A stretch of DNA of 59,869 nucleotides, taken from JAMXLO01 sp036265005 (GTDB lineage Bacteria > Pseudomonadota > Alphaproteobacteria > Acetobacterales > Acetobacteraceae). This document shows positions 34,954 to 43,685 of this stretch, in pieces. The notes below the pieces were generated by a model, which saw nothing but the letters and a program-made list of their open reading frames with translations, did no database searches and was not told the DNA's origin. Position 1 is the first letter of the stretch. The number at the start of each line of letters is the position of its first letter. The DNA lies in the NCBI GenBank assembly GCA_036265005.1, contig DATAPW010000340.1, positions 1 through 59,869 on the forward strand, read 5' to 3'. Made by a program: the position numbers and the translations under genes.

Positions 34954-35841
34954 GTGATCGACTGGGACAAGTTGCGCGTCTTCCACGCCGTGGCCGAGGC
35001 AGGCAGTTTCACGCACGCCGGCGACACGCTGAACCTGAGCCAGTCCGCAGTCTCGCGGCAGATTTCAGCACTCGAGGAGGCACTTCAGGTACCGCTGTTT
35101 CACCGCCATGCGCGCGGCCTCATCCTGACCGAGCAGGGCGAGGCGCTGAACCGCACCGTGCGCGAGGTGTTCGCCAAGCTGGCAATCACCGAGGCACTGC
35201 TGACAGAAAGCAAGGAGAAGCCGGCCGGCCGGCTGAAGGTCACCACCACGATGGGCTTCGGCTCGACCTGGCTGGCGCCGCGGCTGCACGAATTCCTTGC
35301 GATGTATCCGGATATCACGGTCTCGCTGCTGTTGGACGATGCGGAACTCGATCTGGCGATGCGCGAGGCGGACGTGGCGATCCGCCTGCATCCGCCTAAG
35401 CAGCCCGACCTCGTGCAACGTCATCTGATGTCATTGGTCTGGCATATCTGCGCCTCGCCGGAATATCTGAAGCAGCACGGCGTGCCGCAGCGGGCGGAAG
35501 ACCTCGATGCGCACAAGCTGATCCTGTTCGGCAACCATCATCCGCCGGTCGACGACATCAACTGGCTGGCGGACGTTGGCCGGCGGCCGGGCAATCCGCG
35601 GCGTGCACTGCTCGAGGTGAACAGCGCATACGCCATGATGATGTCGATCCGCTCCGGATTGGGGATCGGTGCATTGCCAGATTACGTCGTGGCGGAAAGT
35701 CCCGACCTCGTGCAGATACTGCCCGATCTGAAGGGACCGAAGGTGGACGTGTTCTTCGTTTATCCCGAGGAACTGCGGAACTCGAAACGCGTTGCGGTGT
35801 TCCGCGACTTCCTGTTGGCGCGACTCGTCGAACGGCATTAA
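34954..35841 (+). CDS. LysR family transcriptional regulator
   Basis: 295 aa. Helix-turn-helix near the N-terminus (FHAVAEAGSFTHAGDTLNLS then SAVSRQISALEEAL), followed by the effector-binding domain (GRLKVTTTMGFGSTWLAPRL). GTG 34954 is preceded by GGGAGAG at five bases and gives MIDWDKLRVFH, the standard first helix; earlier in-frame ATGs have no ribosome site. Placement after trxB suggests a linked role, but its target genes are unknown. The next feature downstream is a structured RNA candidate. Confidence 0.92.
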   Translation: MIDWDKLRVFHAVAEAGSFTHAGDTLNLSQSAVSRQISALEEALQVPLFHRHARGLILTEQGEALNRTVREVFAKLAITEALLTESKEKPAGRLKVTTTMGFGSTWLAPRLHEFLAMYPDITVSLLLDDAELDLAMREADVAIRLHPPKQPDLVQRHLMSLVWHICASPEYLKQHGVPQRAEDLDAHKLILFGNHHPPVDDINWLADVGRRPGNPRRALLEVNSAYAMMMSIRSGLGIGALPDYVVAESPDLVQILPDLKGPKVDVFFVYPEELRNSKRVAVFRDFLLARLVERH

Positions 35842-36012
35842 CGCGCCAGGGCAATCAGACCGACCTCCAGTCATGTCGCCGCTCTTGAGCAAAGCGTCAC
35901 GAATGCTCGCGCAGCCGTGATCCATCCACCGCATTGTACGATCGTTGGGAATTGACATATCGCGGACCAATGCCTGACGCGAGGGACGCGCGCTGGGGCA
36001 TGCACCGGGAAC
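35842..36012. other. Intergenic region before the structured RNA
   Basis: 171 bases between the LysR stop and the first hairpin of the RNA candidate. A perfect TTGACA (35952-35957) is present, but no acceptable -10 hexamer occurs 16-18 bases later, so the promoter of the RNA is undecided. No coding sequence is visible. Confidence 0.4.
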
Positions 36013-36205
36013 ATGGCGGCGTCCGACTTTTGTGGATGGAAACGACGCGGAGCCGCCATTACAGTCAAGTCATCGAATACGGCGGGGTTCCCGCCAGTTT
36101 TCCGGCTCGGTTGAGTCGGAAGGGGGTCTATGATCCCCGCGTCTCCCAGACGTGAAGCCTCCCTGTTTACTTGCCCCCGGTCATCGACCGGGGGCTTTTT
36201 CTTTT
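36013..36205 (+). ncRNA. Candidate structured small RNA (six hairpins plus terminator)
   Basis: Six consecutive stems: 36013-36059 (8 pairs, one bulged G, 4 more pairs), 36081-36095 (6 pairs), 36100-36121 (9 pairs with one G-U), 36122-36138 (7 pairs with one G-U), 36140-36152 (5 pairs with a CCC loop) and the terminator stem 36173-36195. Between the last two lies an unpaired pyrimidine-rich stretch containing CCTCCC. A 60-70 codon open frame crosses the hairpins but lacks a ribosome site. The region lies between LysR and the convergent GH5 gene. It does not match SRP RNA, tmRNA or RNase P motifs by eye. 5' end and family unknown; a divergent 6S RNA or a regulatory RNA are possible. Confidence 0.55.
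36173..36205 (+). terminator. Rho-independent terminator
   Basis: Stem GCCCCCGGTC (36173-36182), loop ATC, stem GACCGGGGGC (36186-36195), ten perfect pairs, followed by TTTTTCTTTT (36196-36205). It is the clearest intrinsic terminator in the window and acts on plus-strand transcripts, ending the candidate RNA or the LysR message. Confidence 0.92.
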
Positions 36206-36272
36206 ACCCAACTTTTAACAGTACGGTCACACGCCGATACCGACTGCACCAGCCACCGGCAAATGCTTGGCA

Positions 36273-37373
36273 CTATTTGTGGCGCATCGGATCCCGCATC
36301 CCCAAGGCTGCCAGCACCTGCGGATCGAGGCGATGGATTCCGCCGGGCGGATGCAGGGCAAATCCCATCGAATCGTCGTAACCCCACAGTGCCCAGCCGA
36401 TCCCCTGCCGCTCGCATGCCTCGCGCACTGCTGCGAGCCAGGCCAGGCGCGCCGATGCATTCAATCTTTGCGCGGCGCCGAATTCTCCGGCCAGGACGAC
36501 AACGTGGTTGCGGTGCGACCACGCGCCGGCCTCTGCGATTCGTGCCGCAAGCTTCGCCACATCCCACTGCTGCGCACAGTAGAACCGCATCAGTCCGGCG
36601 GTCGGCTGATCGGCGGTGATCTGCGCCGTCGCCTCGCAGGCCGTCTGGTCAGTGACCGGAAACGGCAACTGCGCCATGGCGGACGAGTCGAGGCCGGCGC
36701 GGTAGGCGCCGAGAGCGGTCAGTTCCGCGGGCTCGTACAGGTGAAAGCTGTAGATGACGTTGGCATCGACCTCCGGAATGAGCGCGCGCAGGCCGGACAC
36801 GCTGCCCCAGTCGGCACCGGTCAGCACCACAGTGCTGCCCGGCAGGATGACGCGGATGCCCGACAGGATCTGATGCTGAAGCGTCGCCCATGTTGCCGGC
36901 GCATCGGCGAACACCGGTTCGTTGAGCACCTCGGGAAACGTCATCCGTGGATCGAAGTGCCGCAACAGCGGCGCGAGGGTTCGCCAGAACGCAGCGAGTC
37001 GGGCGCGGTCGGCCGGCACATGCTCCAGATGCCAGTCGGCGGGATGCGGCGTGACGATGACCGCAAGCCTGTGCCGTTCCAGCCGGCCGATCGCGTCGGC
37101 CAGTGCCGCGGCAACACCCGGCGCACCCAGCAATTCCGGCTGCACCGGCAGGCGCACAAAGCTGAAGCCGGCCTGTGCCAGGTCGCGCATCGCCGCATCG
37201 TCGAGGTAGCCGCGCAGCGCGGCCGGATCGCTGTCCGGTGGAAAGCGGAACCAGTTGGTGATGTTGATGCCGCGGCGCAGAACCGCCACCCGGTCCGCTG
37301 GCGGTTCGGCGCCCGCTGCCCCGCAACCGAGCAGCAGCGCCATTGCCAACAGCGCGGCCGAAACGCGAATCAT
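36273..37373 (-). CDS. Glycoside hydrolase family 5 (cellulase-like) lipoprotein
   Basis: 366 aa. Signal with lipobox: MIRVSAALLAMALLLGC, Cys17 expected to be lipidated, so the enzyme is anchored in a membrane facing the periplasm. The GH5 barrel shows the acid/base Glu152 in PEVLNEPVF and the nucleophile Glu297 in VVLAGEFGAA, with HLYEP between them. It may trim a beta-glucan such as bacterial cellulose. ATG 37373 is preceded by GGGACAGG. A longer frame to 37484 lacks signal-peptide logic. It is divergent from a GT39-like gene. Substrate class is inferred only. Confidence 0.9.
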   Translation of the reverse strand: MIRVSAALLAMALLLGCGAAGAEPPADRVAVLRRGINITNWFRFPPDSDPAALRGYLDDAAMRDLAQAGFSFVRLPVQPELLGAPGVAAALADAIGRLERHRLAVIVTPHPADWHLEHVPADRARLAAFWRTLAPLLRHFDPRMTFPEVLNEPVFADAPATWATLQHQILSGIRVILPGSTVVLTGADWGSVSGLRALIPEVDANVIYSFHLYEPAELTALGAYRAGLDSSAMAQLPFPVTDQTACEATAQITADQPTAGLMRFYCAQQWDVAKLAARIAEAGAWSHRNHVVVLAGEFGAAQRLNASARLAWLAAVREACERQGIGWALWGYDDSMGFALHPPGGIHRLDPQVLAALGMRDPMRHK

Positions 37374-37447
37374 GCGGCGAGCCTGTCCCGCTAACCATTC
37401 GTTGTTGTCGTGCTGGTAGCGATAGACCGCACAACCGCTAACGTCCG

Positions 37448-39007
37448 GTGAACGAAGCCCGCAATCGCGCCATCCTCGCTGCACTGCTCGTTGCGACGCT
37501 GGTGCTGACCGCCGCCGCCTGGCTGCGCAGTGCGGAATACGACGAGCAATACACGCTGTTCGTCACCGGCGGGATGGCGCGTCCGGCCTGGCCGGCGGAG
37601 GCGTTGGTCGCCGGCGACGTGCGGGCGGCACAGGCCGGCCATGCCGGTTTCGTCGCTATCGCGCGCGACCTGCGCACGACCGATGTCCATCCTCCGCTGT
37701 ACTTCTGGCTCGTCGCAGCGTGGCGTGCAGCGGTGGGCGACGGCCTGTTCGCCGCACGCCTCCTGTCGGTGCTGCTCAGCGTCGTGACGTTGTGCGGCGT
37801 GGCAGTGATAGCCCGCACCGCTGCCGTGCCGCCTGCCCCGGCGGTCCTGCTCACCCTCGGCTGCTACGGGTTTGCCTATACCGGATCGATCGCGCGCGGC
37901 TTCGCACTGGCGCAGATGCTGTCGGTATGGGGCGTGGCGCTGCTGCTGATCGCGCACCGTCGAAGGCGACCGGCCGTCATGCTGGCTGCGGGGTTGCTGC
38001 TCGGCTCCGCGACCTTCACCAATTACCTGGCGGTGTTCGTCGCCTGCGCCGCGCTGCTTTACGCGATGATTGCTGACGAAGCGCGGCAATCCGGGGCCGG
38101 TTGGTCGGTCTCGTTCGCACTGCCGGCGTGGGCCGGCTTTGCCGCCTGGGCGCCAGCCGATCTGTGGTTCTTCCTGGCGCAACGGCAGAGCCGCACCGGG
38201 CAGTTTCCGCCGTTCCACCTGATCTCCGGCATGGCGCGACTGGGACAGTACTTTGCCGCCAACGTACTCGGCGGATTGCCGCTCTATGTCGACGGCGCCG
38301 CTCGCTGGGCGGTGATGATTGCGTTGGCGCTTCTGCTGGCCACACTGGCCGCGCTGACGATCGGGCGATGGCAGCACATCGCCACGCCGCCCGCGCGCCT
38401 GCTGCTCGCGATGGCACTCGGCGCATCGCCAATCGGCATCGCTGCACTCGGCATCGTATTCGACAGCACGCCGATCGAGCTGCGTTACCTGGCCTTTGCC
38501 ACGCCGTTCGTCGGCTTGCTGCTGGCGGGAACTTTCGCATCGCTGCCGCGCCGCACCGGCCGAGTTGCGTGCAGATTGTTGCTGACGGTGCAGGCCGCGG
38601 CGCTTGCCGGACTCATGATCCGGCCCGAGACCATGCAGCCGGCGCGCGCAACAGCAATCGCCGCTGCTTCGCTCGCGCAGGGCGGCGTCGTGCTGCTGCC
38701 GCGCGGCAACGATGGCGTCGGCATCGTTGGCGCATTCGCCATCGAGGCGCCGCTGGCCTTGCCCCTGATGGTGGTCGGCAAGGACGCGACCGCCGCACAG
38801 ATCCGCGCGCAGCTCACGACCCATCAACGCGTCGTGCTGGCGCTGCTCGGCCAGGATGCCGACAGCCGGGCAGCGCTGCCGGTCATGCGTCAGGCGCTCG
38901 CCGACCGCTGCTGGCGGCCTGCGGGCGAAGGCTTCAACGTCCTGGCGTTCGAACGGGTTTGTGACGAGGCATGCCTCTCATCGTCATTTCAGCGAAGGCG
39001 GGAATGA
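37448..39007 (+). CDS. Polytopic membrane protein, GT39-type glycosyltransferase-like
   Basis: 519 aa with 10-12 helices. The loop after helix 1 reads RSAEYDEQYTLFVTGG, with the YDE acidic pair typical of GT-C enzymes, and HPPLYFWLVAAW is the second conserved loop of the family (compare DHPPM in the gene at 30327). It likely moves a sugar from a lipid carrier. GTG 37448 has no visible ribosome site and the start is uncertain. The C-terminal residues SSSFQRRRE are encoded by a palindromic repeat, so the stop codon lies inside the repeat and the last dozen residues may be a late addition. Confidence 0.82.
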   Translation: MNEARNRAILAALLVATLVLTAAAWLRSAEYDEQYTLFVTGGMARPAWPAEALVAGDVRAAQAGHAGFVAIARDLRTTDVHPPLYFWLVAAWRAAVGDGLFAARLLSVLLSVVTLCGVAVIARTAAVPPAPAVLLTLGCYGFAYTGSIARGFALAQMLSVWGVALLLIAHRRRRPAVMLAAGLLLGSATFTNYLAVFVACAALLYAMIADEARQSGAGWSVSFALPAWAGFAAWAPADLWFFLAQRQSRTGQFPPFHLISGMARLGQYFAANVLGGLPLYVDGAARWAVMIALALLLATLAALTIGRWQHIATPPARLLLAMALGASPIGIAALGIVFDSTPIELRYLAFATPFVGLLLAGTFASLPRRTGRVACRLLLTVQAAALAGLMIRPETMQPARATAIAAASLAQGGVVLLPRGNDGVGIVGAFAIEAPLALPLMVVGKDATAAQIRAQLTTHQRVVLALLGQDADSRAALPVMRQALADRCWRPAGEGFNVLAFERVCDEACLSSSFQRRRE

Positions 39008-39009
39008 CG
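38982..39009. repeat. Short palindromic repeat at the 3' end of a membrane protein gene
   Basis: CGTCATT at 38982-38988 and AATGACG at 39003-39009 enclose AGCGAAGGCGGG, the familiar CGTCATTCCCGCGAA-type repeat of alphaproteobacteria. The stop codon of the upstream gene (39005-39007) lies in the right arm. Confidence 0.6.
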
Positions 39010-39036
39010 ACGGCGACTTCCGGAGCGTTACCAGGC

Positions 39037-39135
39037 TGTCATTGCGAAGTGCGCAGCGACGAAGCAATCCCCGTCCAGTTTTGCGCGCACGGACCTGACC
39101 GGGATGGCTTCGTCGCTATGCTCGTCGCAATGACA
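39037..39135. repeat. Large imperfect inverted repeat
   Basis: 35-base arms (39037-39071 and 39101-39135), 30 of 35 paired, with a 29-base loop. Left arm begins TGTCATTGCGAAG. A second example of the TGTCATTGCG/CGCAATGACA core occurs at 43626-43660. It sits between convergent genes and may end both transcripts. Confidence 0.7.
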
Positions 39136-39163
39136 ACTGAACGCAGTCGGCCGGGAAATGCAT

Positions 39164-40663
39164 CTAGTCCGATGCCGTCGTCGGAAATGGCGGATTGCCG
39201 TATGGATAGTAGTCCCGCAGATCGACATGCTCGTAGCGGAGCGCATCCAGCCGCACCGTTCCCAGGAACGGCTCCGTCGGCTCGACCAGCAGGATCGTCC
39301 TGGCAAAGCCGCTGTCGTCGAAGCCGCGTCGGAAGTGCACACGGGACTTGATCGCGATGACCTGGAACGCCGCCGGGTCCAGGCCGATCTCGCGGAGTGT
39401 GGACGTCTCCATGATCTGTGCCAGGTAAGGGCTGATCACCAGCACGTTGTCGCGGCCAAATTTAACGCTGACCCAAAGCTGCCCGTGCCAGTCGATGACT
39501 TGCAGCACCGTGCCGGCGATCCGCAGCGGTTCGCCCGCCGACTCGTCGGCGAGGCCACCCACCGCCATGTCGAACGCATCACCCGCCCTGACGCCCTGCG
39601 CCTTGAGAGCCTGGATTGCGGCAGCATCCGCGATGGTCGCGACCAGCGTGTTGGACAATTCCCGCGCGATGATTTCCCGGAGCAGCCACGTGGCGTAGCC
39701 CGAGCGGTCGCTGTGATCGGCCAGCACGACCGGCGTCTCGCCGCGTTGCACCGCCTGCTTGGCCAGCTCGACACCCTGCGGAATGGTGTGGACCTTGGTC
39801 GATGTCAGCAGAGCGTCGCGCTGCCGCCATGCGGTCCGCGCCATGTCATCGGCGATGTGTGCGGCGAGTTCCGCGTCGCCGTTGGTGAGCACCTGGAACG
39901 TCATGCCGACATCCGGCACGTCCGACCAGGGAAAGCCGAAGAAGACATTTACGAAGGCATCCGGCTCGCGGGCCTCCCAGGTCAGCGCGCGTTGCACAAG
40001 GTCCATCCAGGGCGACGCGCCGGTCCACTGCACGACGGTCGGCGAGATGATCGGCACCTTCACGGTCGTATGGGTGGGGCGGTAGTCGCCACGGATGGCC
40101 CGCAGCAGGCATCGCGCCGCACGCTGGCCCTGCAGATGGCAGTCGTAATGCGGGAAGTACTTGCCGGTGAATGCCATGTCCGCATGGCGCAGGAATTCCT
40201 CGTCCTCGTTGCCATGCGGATCGAATGTCGCCGCAAGCAACGCACGCGGCCCCACGACCTCGCGCACCCGCCTTGCGAGTTCGGCTTCCGGCCGAGGCAC
40301 ACCACGAACCGCCATCGCGCCGTGCACGCAGAGATAGACGCCGTGGAACGGCTGCGCAGCCTTGATCTCCTCGATCATCCTGCCGACGAATGTCTCGTAG
40401 GCGTCGTTGGTGACCCATCCGGACCCGGAACCCGTGCGCGGCCACAACGGCGATTCGATGCCGACCAGTTCGACCTCATCGAACTCGCGGGCGACCTGCA
40501 CAAAGCCGGCCATGTAGGATTTCGCCCCCGAGTTCAGCAGCGCTTCACCCTTGGCCGGCGAACCCGGATAGATGAAATCGTCGATCGTGGTGTCGTTCTT
40601 CAGGAACGTGACGGTCTCGTGCGAGAAATGCAGGACGGCAATCCGGATCGGCGACCTGGTCAC
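39164..40663 (-). CDS. M81 family metallopeptidase (MlrC-like)
   Basis: About 499 aa, the family of the microcystin-degradation protein MlrC; zinc enzymes acting on small peptides or cyclic amides, real substrates mostly unknown. Seen: RIAVLHFSHETVTF (HE pair), CVHGAMAVRG, ATFDPHGNEDEEFLRH, and VLADHSDRSGYATW with Asp and His ligands. GTG 40663 has GGAGGG ten bases upstream and gives MTRSPIRIAVLHF; ATG 40681 within that ribosome site is unlikely. It lies 60 bases after a LivK-type binding protein gene, same strand, so the pair may import and break down one compound. Confidence 0.88.
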   Translation of the reverse strand: MTRSPIRIAVLHFSHETVTFLKNDTTIDDFIYPGSPAKGEALLNSGAKSYMAGFVQVAREFDEVELVGIESPLWPRTGSGSGWVTNDAYETFVGRMIEEIKAAQPFHGVYLCVHGAMAVRGVPRPEAELARRVREVVGPRALLAATFDPHGNEDEEFLRHADMAFTGKYFPHYDCHLQGQRAARCLLRAIRGDYRPTHTTVKVPIISPTVVQWTGASPWMDLVQRALTWEAREPDAFVNVFFGFPWSDVPDVGMTFQVLTNGDAELAAHIADDMARTAWRQRDALLTSTKVHTIPQGVELAKQAVQRGETPVVLADHSDRSGYATWLLREIIARELSNTLVATIADAAAIQALKAQGVRAGDAFDMAVGGLADESAGEPLRIAGTVLQVIDWHGQLWVSVKFGRDNVLVISPYLAQIMETSTLREIGLDPAAFQVIAIKSRVHFRRGFDDSGFARTILLVEPTEPFLGTVRLDALRYEHVDLRDYYPYGNPPFPTTASD

Positions 40664-40723
40664 GACGATGCATCCCTCCATGCGCAGCCGGTGCAACGCG
40701 CCGCACCGGCTGCGTTGTACCGC

Positions 40724-41902
40724 TCAATAATTCAGCGCGTGATCCGCCACCGGCTCCCACTTGCCATTGTGTACCACTGACAGGAACGCTGCGGTAGCGC
40801 CGTGGTGGTTGTCCGGGCCGAACGTATACGTCCCACCGAACAGGTCGTGGAAGTCGTGGATGCTTTCCATCGCCTGGACGAGGCTGTCGGTGGTGAGGTC
40901 GCGCCCGGCGCGCTTCAGCGCCTCGATGGCAATCTCGGCCGAGGTGTAGCCCATTTCGCCGAGGTAGTTCACGTCGAAGCCATACTTCGCCTTGTATTTC
41001 TTGGCGAACGCCTGGACCGCCGGACGCGGATCATCCGGGTACGCATAGAGCGACGGCGACATCGAGTAAAACCCCTCCGCCACGTTGCCCGGCGCCTCGG
41101 CGATCGCCGTATCGTACGAGGCGACCTGGCCCAGCAGATCGACATTCCACCCGACCTTCTTCACCGTGGCGATGATCAGCGTGCTGTCGCGCACGATGGT
41201 GCCCATCGTGATCAGGTCACAATTCGCCTCGCGCAGCTTGGCGATGGCGGCGGTGAAATCGGTGTCGGTCGGCTTGTGCGCGGTGGTCGCGACAACCTTC
41301 ATGCCCATCGCCTCGGTCTGCATGACCGCACCGGCGAGCACGTCCTTGCCGAAATCGGTGTCCTGGTACATCGCGCAGACGGCCTTCTTGCCGCGCTGCT
41401 CTACAAAGTATTTCACACCCGCGCGCATCTGATCGACATAGGACGAATACTGGCTGAACTTCAGCTTGTTGAACGGCTCGAACATCGAGCGCGCGGCGCT
41501 CAGCGGCAGCAGTTTCAGCGTGTGCTTCTCGATCGCCATCGGGAACGTGGCGTTGTTCATCGGCGTGCCGCCGTCCTCGATGGTGAAGAACACGCCGTCG
41601 CTGTTCAGCAGCTTGTTGATCGCCTGGACGGCACGCGGCACCTGGTACTGGCTATCCTCGACGATGTAGCGGATCTTGCGGCCGTTGATGCCGCCTTGCT
41701 CGTTCACGTCGTCGAACGCCAGACGGACCGCATTGGCGTTGTTGACGCCCTGCACCGCGGTCACGCCCGACAGATCGGTGATCGTGCCGACCAGGATCTC
41801 GGTATCGGTGACGCCCCGCTGGGTTTCCGCCATGGCGCCGCCGGCCAGCAGGCTGAATGACGCGGTCGCCAGCGCGCGCCGGACGATTGACGCTGTGATC
41901 AT
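40724..41902 (-). CDS. ABC transporter periplasmic binding protein, LivK-type
   Basis: 392 aa. Signal peptide MITASIVRRALATASFSLLA with likely cleavage after AMA (about 25). The mature protein shows the type-I periplasmic fold: ILVGTITDLSGVTAVQG, NAVRLAFDDVNEQGGINGRK, and YQDTDFGKDVLAGA. These proteins bind amino acids, amides or aromatic acids. No permease or ATPase gene of the Liv type is near. GGGAGGAG precedes ATG 41902. Confidence 0.92.
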   Translation of the reverse strand: MITASIVRRALATASFSLLAGGAMAETQRGVTDTEILVGTITDLSGVTAVQGVNNANAVRLAFDDVNEQGGINGRKIRYIVEDSQYQVPRAVQAINKLLNSDGVFFTIEDGGTPMNNATFPMAIEKHTLKLLPLSAARSMFEPFNKLKFSQYSSYVDQMRAGVKYFVEQRGKKAVCAMYQDTDFGKDVLAGAVMQTEAMGMKVVATTAHKPTDTDFTAAIAKLREANCDLITMGTIVRDSTLIIATVKKVGWNVDLLGQVASYDTAIAEAPGNVAEGFYSMSPSLYAYPDDPRPAVQAFAKKYKAKYGFDVNYLGEMGYTSAEIAIEALKRAGRDLTTDSLVQAMESIHDFHDLFGGTYTFGPDNHHGATAAFLSVVHNGKWEPVADHALNY

Positions 41903-42039
41903 CTCGGTCTCCTCCCGTTATGCGTGCGGGCCATTCGTTCACTGCGGCGCCTGCACGGCGGGAGGCTAGCGCCGGGCCGCCGGGCACGCCAGCGACCGGC
42001 AATCGTCACGCCCGGGCGCCCCGGCCATGACCGAGGGAG

Positions 42040-42546
42040 TCAGGCGTCCGGAACCACCAGGAACAGGTCGGTGTCGCCGGTGTCCTGACCGCACGCGGTC
42101 AGCAGCGCATGCGCCTGGCCGCGGTGATGCGTCTGGTGGTTGAAGAAGTGCACCATCAGCGGTGCCTTCTGCCGCCGCATCTCCTTCTGCGCCGCACCGC
42201 TGAACCACACCAGGTCCTCGGCCAGCCAGGCATCGTCCACGCGATCCGCCCAGGCGATGATGTCGGCGTCCGCCTTCACCCGGCGTGCCTGCAGCGTGGC
42301 AAAATCGTCGATCATCGCCGCGCTCTGCTTGATCGGGACGTCCGGCTTCGGCCAGTTGTCGAAGCGCGACATCCACTGCGTATCGCCCCACAGGATATGC
42401 GTGAGCGTGCCATGGATCGACCGCCAGAACGCGCCGCGATCCGCCTTGCGGTCGGCATCGCCAAGGCGTGCGGCGGCAGCGTAAAGGCGGCGATTCATTT
42501 CGGCATTGTACTGCGCCATCAGACGGACATAGGCCGGCGTGATCAT
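42040..42546 (-). CDS. DinB family protein
   Basis: 168 aa four-helix bundle protein of the DinB/YfiT superfamily, metal-binding, often a thiol-dependent transferase. The His ligands are seen in IHGTLTHILWGDTQWM and HFFNHQTHHRGQAHALL. AGGAGGGG precedes ATG 42546 by about eight bases. Located 53 bases downstream of a double GNAT gene, same strand. Role unknown. Confidence 0.87.
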   Translation of the reverse strand: MITPAYVRLMAQYNAEMNRRLYAAAARLGDADRKADRGAFWRSIHGTLTHILWGDTQWMSRFDNWPKPDVPIKQSAAMIDDFATLQARRVKADADIIAWADRVDDAWLAEDLVWFSGAAQKEMRRQKAPLMVHFFNHQTHHRGQAHALLTACGQDTGDTDLFLVVPDA

Positions 42547-42599
42547 GCGAGTGCCCCTCCTGTCGATGATGCGCTTGCTGCCGGCCACGTTGTCGGGCG

Positions 42600-43613
42600 T
42601 CAAGCTTGATCGGACGAATCAACCTGCTTCCAGAAGAAGACGGTGTCGCACGGCGTGCGGTCGGCATTCAGCGCGTAACCCGGTATCCGGCCGGCCTCGT
42701 GCCAGCCCAACGCACGATACAGGGATTCCGCCACATCGCCTGCCCGCGTGTCGAGCGTGAGCAGCAAACGACCTGCGCGACGCGCTTCCCTCTCGGCCCG
42801 CAGCATCAGGGCTCGCGCCAGGCCGCGCCGGCGCGCCGCTGGATGCACCAGCAACTTCTGCACTTCGGCGCGATGCGGCTGGTTGGGCGCCGACGCGAAC
42901 TCCAGCATGACGGTGCCAACCAGCTCACCCGCATCCCATGCCGCGAGCAGCACGCGCCCGCCGGCGGCGACATCGCGCGCGGCGCGCTGCCAGAAGCCCC
43001 GCGCCGCATCGCCGGCCAATGGCGGCAGGTAGGACACCGACGCCCCGGCATCGACGCAGGCGCGGAGAATCTCCGCCAGGCGCCGCTCCGCGGACGCGGC
43101 GGCGGCAGCGTCCAGCACCTCGATGCCGGCGACCGGCTTGGCGTAGCCGAATTCCAGCGAATTGGAGATGTCGTCCAGCACGCGGATCGGTCCATGCCGG
43201 ACGTAGCTGTGCTTCTCGTAGAACCGGTGCGCGCGATCGAACCGCGTATCGCTCCACAGCACCAACCGCTTGGCGCCGGCCGCGCGGGCGTGGGCTTCCG
43301 CCTCATCCAGCAGGCGATGGCCGAGGCCGGAGCCGTGCGTTGATGGCAATGTATAGACGCGGCAGATCTCCCAGTCGCCGGCACCATGCGGCACGGTTGC
43401 GACCATGCCGACGATGCGCCCCTCGGCTTCCGCCGCCCACAGCGCGCCACCCTTGCCGGCGTAGTATGCGGCAAGCGCGCGCAGTTCCGGCATCTCGCCG
43501 TCAACGTCGAGCAGAACGCCGGGATACTCGCCCCAGCATGCGCCGATCAGCGCAATGTACCCGTCCGCGTCGGAATCCCGCCCGGGGCGGAGGGGGATAT
43601 CAGGAGAAGACAT
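42600..43613 (-). CDS. Tandem GNAT-domain acetyltransferase
   Basis: 337 aa with two GNAT modules. Module 1: TLPSTHGSGLGHRLLDEAEAHARAAGAKRL (residues about 80-125). Module 2: VHPAARRRGLARALMLRAEREARRAGRLLL (about 265-295), both with the acetyl-CoA pyrophosphate loop. ATG 43613 gives MSSPDIPLRPG; the frame extends upstream without support. The substrate is unknown; double GNATs often have one inactive module. The 5' flank carries a palindrome. Confidence 0.87.
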   Translation of the reverse strand: MSSPDIPLRPGRDSDADGYIALIGACWGEYPGVLLDVDGEMPELRALAAYYAGKGGALWAAEAEGRIVGMVATVPHGAGDWEICRVYTLPSTHGSGLGHRLLDEAEAHARAAGAKRLVLWSDTRFDRAHRFYEKHSYVRHGPIRVLDDISNSLEFGYAKPVAGIEVLDAAAAASAERRLAEILRACVDAGASVSYLPPLAGDAARGFWQRAARDVAAGGRVLLAAWDAGELVGTVMLEFASAPNQPHRAEVQKLLVHPAARRRGLARALMLRAEREARRAGRLLLTLDTRAGDVAESLYRALGWHEAGRIPGYALNADRTPCDTVFFWKQVDSSDQA

Positions 43614-43625
43614 TGACGTGCCCGC

Positions 43626-43660
43626 TGTCATTGCGCGTCGCCGCGAGCCTCGCAATGACA
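43626..43660. terminator. Palindrome between aminotransferase and GNAT genes
   Basis: Arms TGTCATTGCG (43626-43635) and CGCAATGACA (43651-43660), 15-base loop. It lies 26 bases after the aminotransferase stop and 13 before the GNAT start on the minus strand, so it is a likely terminator or attenuator. Same core as 39037-39135. Confidence 0.55.
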
Positions 43661-43685
43661 GGGGCACGCAACGGCAGCAGCCTCG

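Noticed and set aside
35952..35957. TTGACA as promoter of the RNA candidate
   Set aside because: No -10 hexamer 16-18 bases downstream; left as undecided.
39158..40780. Plus-strand 540-codon open frame opposite the M81 peptidase
   Set aside because: Metal-ligand motifs are on the minus strand; no ribosome site or domain on the plus strand.
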